Assembly (NCBI GenBank): GCA_014529385.2
Contig: CM043953.1
Location: 95,692,842-95,756,841 of the forward strand
DNA from: Adiantum capillus-veneris
Taxonomy: Eukaryota; Streptophyta; Polypodiopsida; Polypodiales; Pteridaceae
Direction: 5' to 3'
DNA length: 64,000 bases
The position numbers and the translations under genes are program-made. The notes beneath the pieces were generated by a model. The model ran no database searches. It was not told the origin of the DNA and saw only the letters and a list, made by a program, of their open reading frames with translations. Position 1 is the first letter of the stretch. Every line of letters starts with the position of its first letter. Shown one piece after another: positions 24,700-34,919 of the stretch.

Positions 24700-25425
24700 T
24701 GCTAGCCAAAGAAACTATCCACAGATAAAGAGAGAGTTATGGAGTATGGTTACAACCTTGAAAAATGGGAAAGAATACCTAATTGGTGCATGTGTGGTTG
24801 TAGAAAGAGATTGTCTACCACTTTTTGGGATGATTACAAGTTTCTCAACGCCAGACATTGCTATTTTGCGGTGGATTGCCTACATTAAGTCCTTAATCCC
24901 GAGTTTAAGCATATTGCAGGTAAAGACAATACAGTGGCAGATATGCTATCAAGGTCAAGGTATGAAGATGAGTTAGAGATGATTGATGAGGGAGATGATG
25001 TAGGCACACAGTTCTATTCTATCTCTCATGTCAAAGGTAACAATGTCTGCATGACTAATCCACTTGAATTGTTCTTGAAAGAGCTATATGAAGGTGATTG
25101 GCTTCTTATTGGAAGCTATTTGAGTACTCTAGCAAAACTAGATGATTGGTCTGAACAAGAATTCATGAGGATACGCAGGAAAGCATATGGGTATTTTTTG
25201 AGGGATGGTTACTTGTGGAAGCAACCTAAATAAAAGGGTGCTACACCACAATGGGTTATATGTAAAAAAGAGACTCAAGTAAAGCTCATGCAAGAGTTTC
25301 ATGAGAGTGTATGGGCTGGACACAGGGGTATGTGGGCAACCTTCTCCAAGTTGAAAGAAACATACTGGTGGTAGGGTATGTATAAAGATGTGTCTCAATT
25401 TGTAGAGTCGTGTGTAACTTGACAA
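24700..25425 (+). pseudogene. pol: Gypsy element G1 pol, RNase H end and integrase zinc finger (right half)
   Basis: Starts in phase with the left half at 6654: ASQRNYPQIKREL, then KEYLIGACVVVERDCLPLFG, STPDIAILRWIAYIKSL, VADMLSRSRYEDELE (RNase H end), FHESVWAGHRGMWATF (two His) and FVESCVT followed by TGA at 25420-25422 exactly where the second zinc Cys of CVTCQ would be. Frameshift near 24910. The zinc finger is therefore broken by one base while the core behind it is open. Confidence 0.8.
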
Positions 25426-26466
25426 ATGTATTCAAATGTCCGACATCATGATGGATTGCACCCTACATATCCACTAGCCGTGCACTATAAATGGGTTGTG
25501 GATCTAGTCACAATGCCTTTAGGACTTTGGAAGATGAGATACTTGGTTCTTGCACAAGAGGACCTAACTAACCAGGTTGAAGGAAGAGCATTAAGAGCTA
25601 AAACCACAGATGCTGTGTGCAAATTCCTTCTTGATGAGATGATTTGCCATTATGGTTGTGTGGGGAAGATCACTGCAGACAGAGGTGAGCTGGATGCTGA
25701 GGAAGCAAGGGAGTTCTTTCCCAGATTAGGAATCAAGATTTCTCTTACTACAACTTACAATCCTGAAGGCAATGGAAAGAGTGAAAAAGGGCATGCTCCT
25801 ATCATCAAAGATTTCGTCAAGACTTGCAAAGGAAGAGTTGGTGAGTGGCCAAATTTGTTACCATATGCTTTATGGGTTGATTGTATAGCACATAGCTCAG
25901 TAACTAGCTATATTCCTGTGGAGCTAATGTATGGTCAAAAGCCAGTGATGTCAATTGAAGATACAATTCCCACATGGAATGTACTACCTTGGCAAGAGGG
26001 ACTTAGCAGGGAAGAGCTCCTTGCATTGCATACAAGGCAACTAGAGAGAAGACCTAGAGACATTGAGGCTGCAAAAGAACAACTCGAAAATGCAAGGTTG
26101 GAAAACAAGGACTACTTTGATAAGCAACATCGGCTCAGGAGTAAAGCCATTGACAAAGGTGATTGTGATAGTAGCCTTGATAACCATCACACAATCATGC
26201 GTAAGTTCTCAAAAAGACGGTTTGGACCGTATGTTGTAAATCATGTGCATGAAAATGCTACTTATAGCTTATCTGAACTAGATGGTATAGAAGTAAAGAT
26301 TTCCATTGTAGAAAAAAGGATCAAAATGTTTAAGAGAAGAGGAGATAGTGATCAAGAAGATGTTGAAGAGGAGGAAGTACAAAACACATGTGAAAATCAA
26401 AGTGAAGATGAAGCATTGGAAGCTATCAATGAAGATGAAATCATGGAAGATCTACAAGAGGACTGA
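25426..26466 (+). CDS. pol: G1 integrase core and C-terminal domain, 346 codons, open
   Basis: The longest clean TE frame in the window. Catalytic residues are D26 (KWVVDLVTM), D85 (KITADRGELD) and E120 (NPEGNGKSEKGH), the DDE triad that inserts cDNA into host DNA. It continues with WPNLLPYALWVDCIAHSSVT, IPVELMYGQKPV, RRPRDIEAAKEQLENARL, SSLDNHHTIMRKFSKRRFGP and YSLSELDGIEV, then a Glu/Asp-rich tail ending at the TGA 26464-26466. No chromodomain seen. The listed Met is internal to pol; the true domain begins upstream in the part broken by the TGA at 25420. Gypsy elements with this wording occur in fungi and non-seed plants as I remember them. Confidence 0.85.
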   Translation: MYSNVRHHDGLHPTYPLAVHYKWVVDLVTMPLGLWKMRYLVLAQEDLTNQVEGRALRAKTTDAVCKFLLDEMICHYGCVGKITADRGELDAEEAREFFPRLGIKISLTTTYNPEGNGKSEKGHAPIIKDFVKTCKGRVGEWPNLLPYALWVDCIAHSSVTSYIPVELMYGQKPVMSIEDTIPTWNVLPWQEGLSREELLALHTRQLERRPRDIEAAKEQLENARLENKDYFDKQHRLRSKAIDKGDCDSSLDNHHTIMRKFSKRRFGPYVVNHVHENATYSLSELDGIEVKISIVEKRIKMFKRRGDSDQEDVEEEEVQNTCENQSEDEALEAINEDEIMEDLQED

Positions 26467-26508
26467 TCTTCCAAAGATCAAATGTGGCACATACCAAAGG
26501 ATGTGCAA

Positions 26509-27778
26509 GTAGAGGGGGTGGATGTCGTGCTGTGACACATACATAATGGGAACGAATGCTACAAGATCTATCTTGTGACTTTTTAGATAGATAAGTATAT
26601 TTTCTATAATGTATATATGCATATCTAAGTATAATAATAAATATTTCTATCTCATCCTATTATTTATCTCAAGGGTAACATATTCTTACTTTATCGTCAA
26701 AAAGTACTGTGGAGAAAAGCGTCAATAGCTCTGCCTCTTTAACTAGGCGCAAAAAGCATTGGTTCTTTCTTTCTACTATCTCATTATTATCTCACCCTAG
26801 CTAGATCCTATATGTAGGGTAACTTTCAATACATATATATTCTATGTATTTTTCATACTTTTCTTATATTTCTTTTGAATAGCTACTAGGAAGGAATCAA
26901 ATCCTAGTGGGAACTAGCTTGCATGATTCTCAAAGATATGCCTATTTTAATACATTATTTTAAGCATGATTACAAAAATTTGTGAAGGAGAAATGTCATG
27001 CTTTCATATTGCATGAGGTGTCCATTGGAATCACATGAAAGTTTAAGCTAAGGGGACCACAAGAAGACTTTTGTTGCCAAAACTGTATCCTATTTTGATG
27101 ATTTTTCTACACATAGTTTCAATCAGACTTGGAAAAGGTATATAAAATGGGAGTCGTAGCTTATGAGATGAATTTTCTGTCCCTATTTTTACTTTTTTAT
27201 TTGGAGCCACGGTTGAGGAGATATGAGCAAAATACTGGACCCCAGTCTGTCCACATCATGCAGAGATAGCCCATTACAAACTTTTTTAGTTTCTGTTCAC
27301 ACTGGCTCTTCTCTTCTTGTGTAAACCCTTGGGGGTTCCCTTCACCTATAAAAGGGGACCTCTTCTTCCTTGAAAACCATTCAAGCCATTCATGAGGGAG
27401 TGAGAGTAGTAATGCCTAATTGTACTTAACCATAAACAAAAGCCTAAGCTTACACTTACTCCTAGAGGAAGACTAGCCAATCTTGTAAGCTGTCCTTGGA
27501 ATATAATCTCTAATCAAAGAAGGACTTGAACTTGGTGCATCAATCAAGGCTTGAAGTCTTTCGTCTTCTTCTCTCTCCATCAAAAATGGTGAATAACTCC
27601 CGAAGGGTTGGTCAAGTAAGACGTGTTCTACTTTAATATTTTGTTGATTTTCTTGTTGTTTTGTTTTTCCTCTCTTATCCAACATATATGTCTAATTTCA
27701 TCTCCCTTTCTAACCAAACCTATCTCTCTCACTCTAGAAATTTATTCTCTCTACAAATTCTAGGTTCTCCTTGCTACA
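26509..27778 (+). mobile_element. 3' polypurine tract and LTR of G1
   Basis: AGTAGAGGGGGTGGA (26509-26523) is a polypurine tract 43 bases after the pol stop. It is followed by TGTCGTGCTGTGACAC (26524), the LTR start. CACCTATAAAAGGGGACC at 27347 is a TATA box; transcript end and LTR end are expected after it. I place the end near TTGCTACA at 27778, which is a guess since no partner LTR is in the window. ORF 27473-27685 (-) is inside and unassigned. Confidence 0.6.
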
Positions 27779-28485
27779 GGTATATCTCTCCCCGTAGTAT
27801 CCTTGTTGCCTACGGGCAAGAATAGGGCTTGCGAGGGAAACTTCTCATCTCTTCACTTCTCTCATATCTACATTTCTCACATACTATGCAAGATAATTAA
27901 TCCAAATGATGTGAATTGCTATCGCTTCCACTCTGTGCGATCTATTAGAATTAATGTATGGATTAGCCATAAAATACACTTTCAACAACGTATAATGTTT
28001 CTCTTTGGCCCAAAAAGGATCAAGGAAATACTTCTTTCACCGGATCCCATCATACTACCCCTTATAGACTATAACTTTTCATTTGACATAATTGTAGTTA
28101 TCTTGCTATGAACCAAGAGAATTTGTATACACAATTAATCCCAATCACTAGACAAAACATATATAGTATGGTAAGCACCAAATTACAATCCCAAAGAACA
28201 ATTCATAGCCTACTTGGTCAGCAAAGAATGAACGCCATTAACTCATCTATTAACCCTTTCATATTACCCATGATACGATACGACCATGGCCTTGATGTTT
28301 TCATCTTTGCGTTGTTTTGATATTCTCTTTTGTGTTCTTTCTTTGTGTGTGTGAGTGCAAGAGAGAAAGAGTGGGGCTTCTTTGATTTCACTCCTTCTAA
28401 ACCCTAAACTTCATGGCATCTATGGTATAACTCCTTCATAAAGTTTTTTGGTGTTCTCTCACAAACTCTTAGAGCCAAAGGCCCG
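27779..28485 (+). other. Two unassigned ORFs with mutually similar ends
   Basis: ORFs 27803-28111 and 28108-28320 overlap by four bases (ATGA). Their C-terminal ends resemble each other (PIILPLIDYNFSFDIIVVIL; PFILPMIRYDHGLDVFIFAL). No family recognised. They may be the 5' part of T2 upstream of its conserved N-terminal region, or chance. Confidence 0.25.
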
Positions 28486-30624
28486 GTGCTTTCTCGGCAA
28501 ACCACAAATTTCTCGACAAATGCCCTTCTAGTTTACGATGATGGGGATAGATTCCATGATGATGAGGGAATACATTATATCATTGTTAAGGACCCAAAGA
28601 ACTATAACAAATACAGGGACAATGTTGTAAAAGGAAAGATGTTTTTTGAAATCATAGAAATACCTCCTCAGATAGATCTTCCTAATGCCACCCTAGTGTT
28701 TGTGACAAGAAGGTGACTAAAGTGATGACTAACCAAGGAATGGTAGGAATCTACGAGTACCTGAATGGGAGAGTCAAAACATATTTTGGGTGTCTAGCAC
28801 TGTACGCCTTTGAGTTAAGCACATAAAAGACTTTATACTTGTTCTTGTACGAATCACGTGAAGTGAGTCTCATAATATATGTTGACAAATACGAATGAGA
28901 GTATGTGCCGATAGAGAAAGCGAAGGTAGAAAGATTGATAATTACCGGATTAATTTCAACAGATCCAATTGCAACTCAAGGACTAAACCTTACCCCTTGC
29001 AAGTCTACAAATTCCTTTTGAGGAAATAGAGGATACGACCATATTTCCAACGAGACAAGCTAGAGTGGTTGGAATGCCAATCTTTCCTTCATATCTCAAC
29101 CCAAATCCTGAAATGTTGCAATCTTGGTTGCAACCCACAGTAACGAGGGAATATGAGTTCTATAGAGAAGAAGTCCCTATTACAAATGAATCATATGTGA
29201 CCCCCTACAGTATCACCAATGCCTACTTATTCTTACTCTTATCCCAAGGAGAGCAAGGGACCAAAAATGGTGCCGACCACAATAGGATTCCCCTATATAG
29301 AGAGAATCAAGACAAAAAGAGTATTTGCAGCGGAAACACCTGTTGAAAGGTCATATAGAGGATACGGGATGGAAGAACCATTTGACGGCAAATTGAGACA
29401 TGAACAAGAACCTGTAAGGGGAGAGAGACGAGGAGATTTCACAGCTAGGCTGGTAGATCACATGCGTGTTAAACCTTCTCAAGTTCAAAAATGGGTTACA
29501 AGAAATATTCAGGGGTAAGAAACCCTAGAGACCACATGGAAACGTTCTTGAGAGTGATCTGAGCGGAAGAGGTCAGGGACTTTGATACACAATTTGCTAG
29601 ATTTGGACTCACCTTGGAGGAAGATGCCACCACCTCGTTTGATTCTATTGAAAGATAAGATTTTGAGACCATCCAAGAAGTATTTGATGAATTTGTGGAG
29701 AATTCTCTCAAAGAGGGATAGCCCACAATACGGTCTCTTAAATCCATAAGTTCAAGAATAAAGAGGGAGAATCTACCAAGAAGGCAGCCCTACAATTGAA
29801 ACCATACGTAAAATTCTGCCCAATGAAAGAATTAGCTACTCAATCTAGACTCATGTTGATATTTATCCAGGGATTGAGAAATACAGACCTTCAAAAGGAT
29901 TTGCATATGAAGAAAAGCCCCACTTTGAATGAGTTAACCAAAGAGGCTTTATTCCTAGTAGATAATTGTGTGATCTACAAGGAAGGAGATCAAAGAGACG
30001 GAGATGATGATTCATCATCTCAACAAAGTGGAACTAAGTCCATGAAATCAACACAACAAAACAAGCTGGTGGTAAATCAAGAGTGACTCATGAAGGAGGT
30101 GTTGAAGAGGATTAGCCCATTTGCTAAGCCGTAGGCTAAGCAGCTAAAGTGGTGCATCCTTGAACAAAAATGGACAAATCACGTGACTGAAGAGTGCTAC
30201 TACAATAAGGGTTATGTGCGAGAATGACAATATGTTCCCTAGGCACAAGTAGCACCACCTCAAATGCCTAGATATACGACAGGGAATTTTCCAAGACCAG
30301 TTGGGGTTGAGAGACCACATCCAATCTTGGGGCAACAACCACCACTCCCAAGAGTAAGACCGATAGGTGTGAGGTATACACCCAATGTGGAAGAATCAGA
30401 GGAACAAGCCTTAGTGTTTCTACCTATCTATTACAAAGAGCCAAGTGGAACTATGGCTTGTCCTACATACTACCCACCAGAAGAGCTGAGAGTGCCAGAA
30501 CCATGGAGCATGATCGGTAATGTTAGACCACCAACAATGGCACATGCTGCAAGAGAAAGTAGATATAGTCTGGATGAGAGAACATTGCTGTTTATAGCCA
30601 ATGGGGGCTTCAATGGATCGAGAC
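28486..30624 (+). pseudogene. gag: T2 gag region (T1 relative), interrupted at 30624
   Basis: 28486-28716 matches the T1 N-terminal ORF (IHYIIVKDP). 29065-29518 holds PTYSYSYPKESKG-type linker and FTARLVDHMRVKPSQVQKWV, the start of the gag core. 29520-29790 is core in broken frames. 29796-30086 is the core end with LIFIQGLRNTDLQKDLHMKK and KEALFLVDNCVIY, parallel to T1 DLGDNCDIF. 30264-30624 is the Pro-rich linker with ALVFLPIYYKEPSG, parallel to T1 ALVRVTPYAEPS. Several stops. The frame is cut at 30624 by E2 and resumes at 31745. Confidence 0.75.
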
Positions 30625-31744
30625 TATTGGCATTAGGGTTGCAGAGAAACGCACACAGCTTGGAGAAGATGAAGGAAGCTCAAGGCACAACACAAAGAAT
30701 GTATTACTTAGTGTGCAATGGAAAGATAGATAGCCCTAGAATGAATGGGTGAAAATACAATGCATGGGGGAAAAAACCTGCTAAAGAGGGAAAAATTGCC
30801 TCCGCGGTCCTAGTGTGTATATGGTAACATATTTCCTCTGGATTGACGCAAGGAATAATGGTGGCTTCACAGACAATGCCATCAATGCATGAGCATGCGC
30901 ATCCTTTACATCCTAATGAGCTTGTTCTGTCGTAGGCAAAACAACTCTTATAACAGCAATCCCTGCAGCAAGACCTGCAACATCCTCAACATTGACTGCA
31001 TCCTTAGAACCATCCTCAGAACAAGGACATACATCAATGCCGTGCACAATATTCTAGATGCCCTTCGACACAACAACATGTTGCCACATGTAAGCCCACA
31101 TAGGGTAATTGTCCCCATCCAATCTGTCCTCAACAACAAACATCTTGAACACATTTGTGTTGTTGTCAGCCATGGAAAATGCCTAAAATGAGGAGAAACT
31201 GAGTGGGACTAGCACGTGCTATAAAACACAACCCGTAGTAGACTGTATAGGACCTGTTATATGAAGAGAATCGCACTGACAAAAATTTTGCACTAAATGA
31301 CAAAATTGCTTGTGCAGACCTGCATGTAGTGGAAACGAAGGCCGAAATGAGCCCAAATCAGAAATCTGAGCAGACTAAGCTCTATGAGTTGTCCCAAAAT
31401 ATTTGTCGACTTACGAACGCTCGCCAAACCTCATTGAAATTGGAGAAAGTGAGCAGGCATGTGCTGGAGCTGTTGGCAACTAAGCCCGGGAGGATGCAAC
31501 CTACTCTGATACCAATTGTTGGGATTAGGGTTGCAGAGAAATGCACACAGCTTGGAGAAGATGAAGGAAGCGCAAGGCACACATCAGAGAGAGTATTGCT
31601 TAGTGTGCAATGGAAAGATACATAGCCCTAGAATGAATGGGCGTATATACAATGCACGGGGGAAAAAACCTCCTAAAGAGGGAAAAAATGCCCCGGCGGT
31701 CCTAGTGTGTTCATACATATCACTACCACATGTATATGGTAACA
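30625..31744 (-). mobile_element. E2: complete miniature LTR element (TRIM-like), 1.12 kb, TSD GAGAC
   Basis: Two LTRs on the minus strand: 5' LTR 31517-31744 (228 bp, TGTTACC...CCCAACA) and 3' LTR 30625-30829 (205 bp). Next to the 5' LTR a primer site TGGTATCAGAG lies at 31504-31514 (minus), two bases from the LTR. A purine run (CCAGAGGAAATA) precedes the 3' LTR. The flanks are GAGAC at 30620-30624 and 31745-31749, a perfect 5-bp target duplication. The 687-bp interior has no retroelement domain, so it depended on other elements to move. It sits inside T2 gag. A solo LTR of the same family is at 57840-58069. Confidence 0.92.
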
Positions 31745-31947
31745 GAGACCTGCTTACCAATAGAGGGAGTTCAAGGAGTGACACAACAACCACTGGACCA
31801 TGCTATAAGTGTGGAGGCAACCACCTCATGAAAAATTGTCCTCGTACAGAAATTGTCCGAGTCAATGTGTATTGTCCAGACTGTGGCATCAATCATTTCA
31901 TAGCCAATTGTCCAGAAAATCAAACAAAGCAATTAAAACAACTTTAA
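31745..31947 (+). pseudogene. gag: T2 Gag zinc knuckles
   Basis: Continues T2 gag after E2. GPCYKCGGNHLMKNCPRTE and VYCPDCGINHFIANCPEN are two full CX2CX4HX4C knuckles ending at a TAA at 31945. They correspond to the pair in T1 but here both keep their His. Confidence 0.8.
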
Positions 31948-32213
31948 ACATCTTGGAGATGATCCCTTCAATTAGTGGTTTAGAAAACAAAACAATAATA
32001 CCTATATAGATTATCACACGAGCTCAAGCTCAACCAATGCGTATTGTCCAGACTGTGGCATCAATCATTTGATAGCCAATTGTCCAGAAAATCAAACAAA
32101 GCAATTAAAACAACTTTAAACAGCTTGAAGATGATCCCTTCAAGTAGTGGTTTAGAAAACAAAACAGTAATACCTATACAGATTATCACACGAGCTCAAG
32201 CTCAAAAAGAGAA
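31870..32213 (+). repeat. 172-bp tandem duplication of the second zinc knuckle and linker
   Basis: The copy beginning TATTGTCCAGACTGTGG at 31870 recurs at 32042 with about 95 percent visual identity. The second copy ends at 32213 and the Lys-rich linker goes on to about 32320. Confidence 0.9.
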
Positions 32214-32385
32214 AGGGGAACCCGTAATAAAAGAACCAAGATCGAAAGCAACTAGGATCAAACAAAAAGCCAATGAAACACATGGAAGGCTAGGAAAGCA
32301 CATGTGGAAGTTATGAAGAGAGAGAACAAATCGCCCTATTACCAAAATAATTAAAACAAACTAAAGACAAATTGAAAAAACTTGA

Positions 32386-32525
32386 TGTCAGGCCAAGGGC
32401 CACCTTGGAGGTCAAGGACCTGGCCAAGGGCCAGCTGCCTAGTGGAGAAGGGATCCTAGGGCCAGGAGGCTATAAAAGGGAGGTTGGGAGGAGGATTTGG
32501 ACACGGCAGTTCCCAAGGCATTTCA
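32386..32525 (+). mobile_element. 5' LTR of X2 (140 bp)
   Basis: TGTCAGGCCAAGGGCC to GGCATTTCA, with GGCTATAAAAGGGAGG as TATA box at 32469. The start matches the E5 LTRs (TGTCAGGCCAAGGGC), and the type resembles the X LTR. A primer site follows immediately. Confidence 0.7.
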
Positions 32526-32538
32526 TTGGTATTAGAGC
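32526..32538 (+). other. Primer-binding site of X2
   Basis: TTGGTATTAGAGC abuts the LTR end CA at 32525; initiator-Met tRNA type with one C-to-T change. Confidence 0.75.
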
Positions 32539-34872
32539 TTGGTGCGAGAAAGGGAAAAGTAGGACTTTCTTTGGTTTTGCATGTTGCATGAGAGAAGCAG
32601 GGCGAGCTTGGGTCGTGGACAACGTGTCATGCAAAGCATGGCAGTGGGCAACTCTGCCTGTAGAGCCGGGGGAGGAAGACTAGCCGCACGGGAAAGCTCC
32701 CTTGTTTGGACAAGCGGCCATGAGGAACCTGCACAAAATGGGTAGCGGCTTAGCTCGCAAGATTCGCACTATAGAGAAGGTATTTTCTCGTCAGTGGATT
32801 GCCTACAGAGAGTCATCACAGGGTCGTATGCTCTTGCTTCATCAATGGTGCAATCGGCCATAGCTATGCAGCAAAAACGAAGTATTTTTTTTCAAAAAAT
32901 TTGCCTTACGCAACTAGGGGCTTTGGCCCACGGTACACAGTAGCTAGGTCCAATTAGGCCATGAGGACATGACCAAGCCACATGCCACTCGCATGCACGG
33001 TGCATCCAAGGACATGCAGTAGTGGAGTCTCAATATGGAAATCTTTTATAGCTCAAGGCTTGATCAACTTTGAGTTCAACACATGCTTGGAGATGCACGG
33101 CTTCACGTACACTATGTTTCAACTACGCTTGACATTTTCTATGAGAACGGAAACAAGGTAACCTCATTACATTTGGTTTTTTCTCAATTGATTACCCTCA
33201 TCGTTTATGCAGGGTGGCCAAGTTGCCTAGCGGTAATGGTCAGTCCGGATGTGGATGGTATTGCCAGGAGCAAGGCTCCGTACAAGGGCATTTCATGGGT
33301 GTTAATGAGCAAAGCTTGTGTAATCCAATGTTGTGTTACTGCTTTTCTATTCTTTGCATTTTCTATCTACAACTCTCTGCAAAGCAAGGATTTTTAGGAT
33401 TAAAGCTCTAGGGATGCAAGATAATTTAAAAGCATGTCTCGCTTGTTGGATTGCCAGCACTCTCGATAACGTAAAGCACATATGAGCTCCATTCCGGCAA
33501 GGCCTATGATTTTTACACTCAACGTACTCGGCAAGGCCGCTCATTAATTACTATTTCAAGACGTTGGTCAACAATGCTCGAATTGGACTCCCAGGCAAGT
33601 TGTTTACCATCGATATAATCAACCGGGTTTATGATCGTCAGCAAGCATCTTTTTGATGCAACACTGAGATTTGTTGCTAGTTTTGGGTCATATTCGAAAG
33701 AGTAGCACGCCTCCATAGCTTACATTGGCCATTGACTTTCTTGGACGCCTTCTAGGAGGATGACTCTTTATCTATATGCATTGAGTGCGAGGTCACTTCT
33801 ATGCCTATATAACTTGCTAAACTGTGGACAAACTCAACTAACTTTTTCACTATTGATAATTCGTAGGATTCTCAGTTATTAGGATGTATTTTGGCAAGGC
33901 TGTTTTTTAATGCAAGCTCGACGCGGTCGACTTTCTCTTGCTATGCCATTGTACATTGGCAAGAGTATCTGGTAGCTATGTGCCCCAACACTACATGAGT
34001 ACTTATGTGAAGCAAGGCTTCCCTTTTGGTATTTGACATCACGCTTTTCACAGTTTGGAATATACTCCTATCATACGAACTTCTAAAAACTTACCCAGAT
34101 GTTGCAAGTTTTTACAGCCCATGCGAGTGTATATGATACATACGCTCGCTCCAAGCGGATTCGAGAGCACTACCCAAAACCTGACCACAAATGGATGACA
34201 AGGTTAGTTGATTTCAAGTTATGTTTGTTTTGGTTTATGTTTTACTTTTCATTTTGGACAAGATCTCTCTACTGTGCACAACAAAGTGCTTGGGAGGACT
34301 CCATACAAAGCAACTGTACAAAGCAAAGTTCTTTGGCTGTCTTCATGTGAATCAAGGATTCTTTGATGTTCCATAGTATTATCAACTGAGTTCGGATGAA
34401 TGATACTGGCACACATATTTGACACTATTTGGATATAAGCTCATAGTTTACGCAACGGTGCACTGTGAGGTATCCATGCGAGTGTAATCTGCAAGGCACG
34501 TATACTATCGGCTCACATGGTTGAGACTATCATTGAAGCCAAGTGCTTATCATTCTATTTTCTGATATGTATGCATGGCATACTAGTATGATGGACGTAC
34601 AATGCCCATCATTGCATATGCTTCCTCTATAACACTAACTACTCTGTCAAGGACAAGGTAAGTGACTGATTTCTTCAAATATTTTTTATGTTTAATCACA
34701 AGCAAAGTGTCATACAAATGCACCCTGATACGGTACCTCTCTCTATGAGGATGTGGTACAAGTACACTATTGTACGCTTATAGGATAAGCTAAGACACAG
34801 ACATGGTCTGCATTGGGTTATATGCACGAGGCATACAACATATTCGAATACAGGTTTTTTCCTCAGCACCAA

Positions 34873-34919
<47 letters not shown>

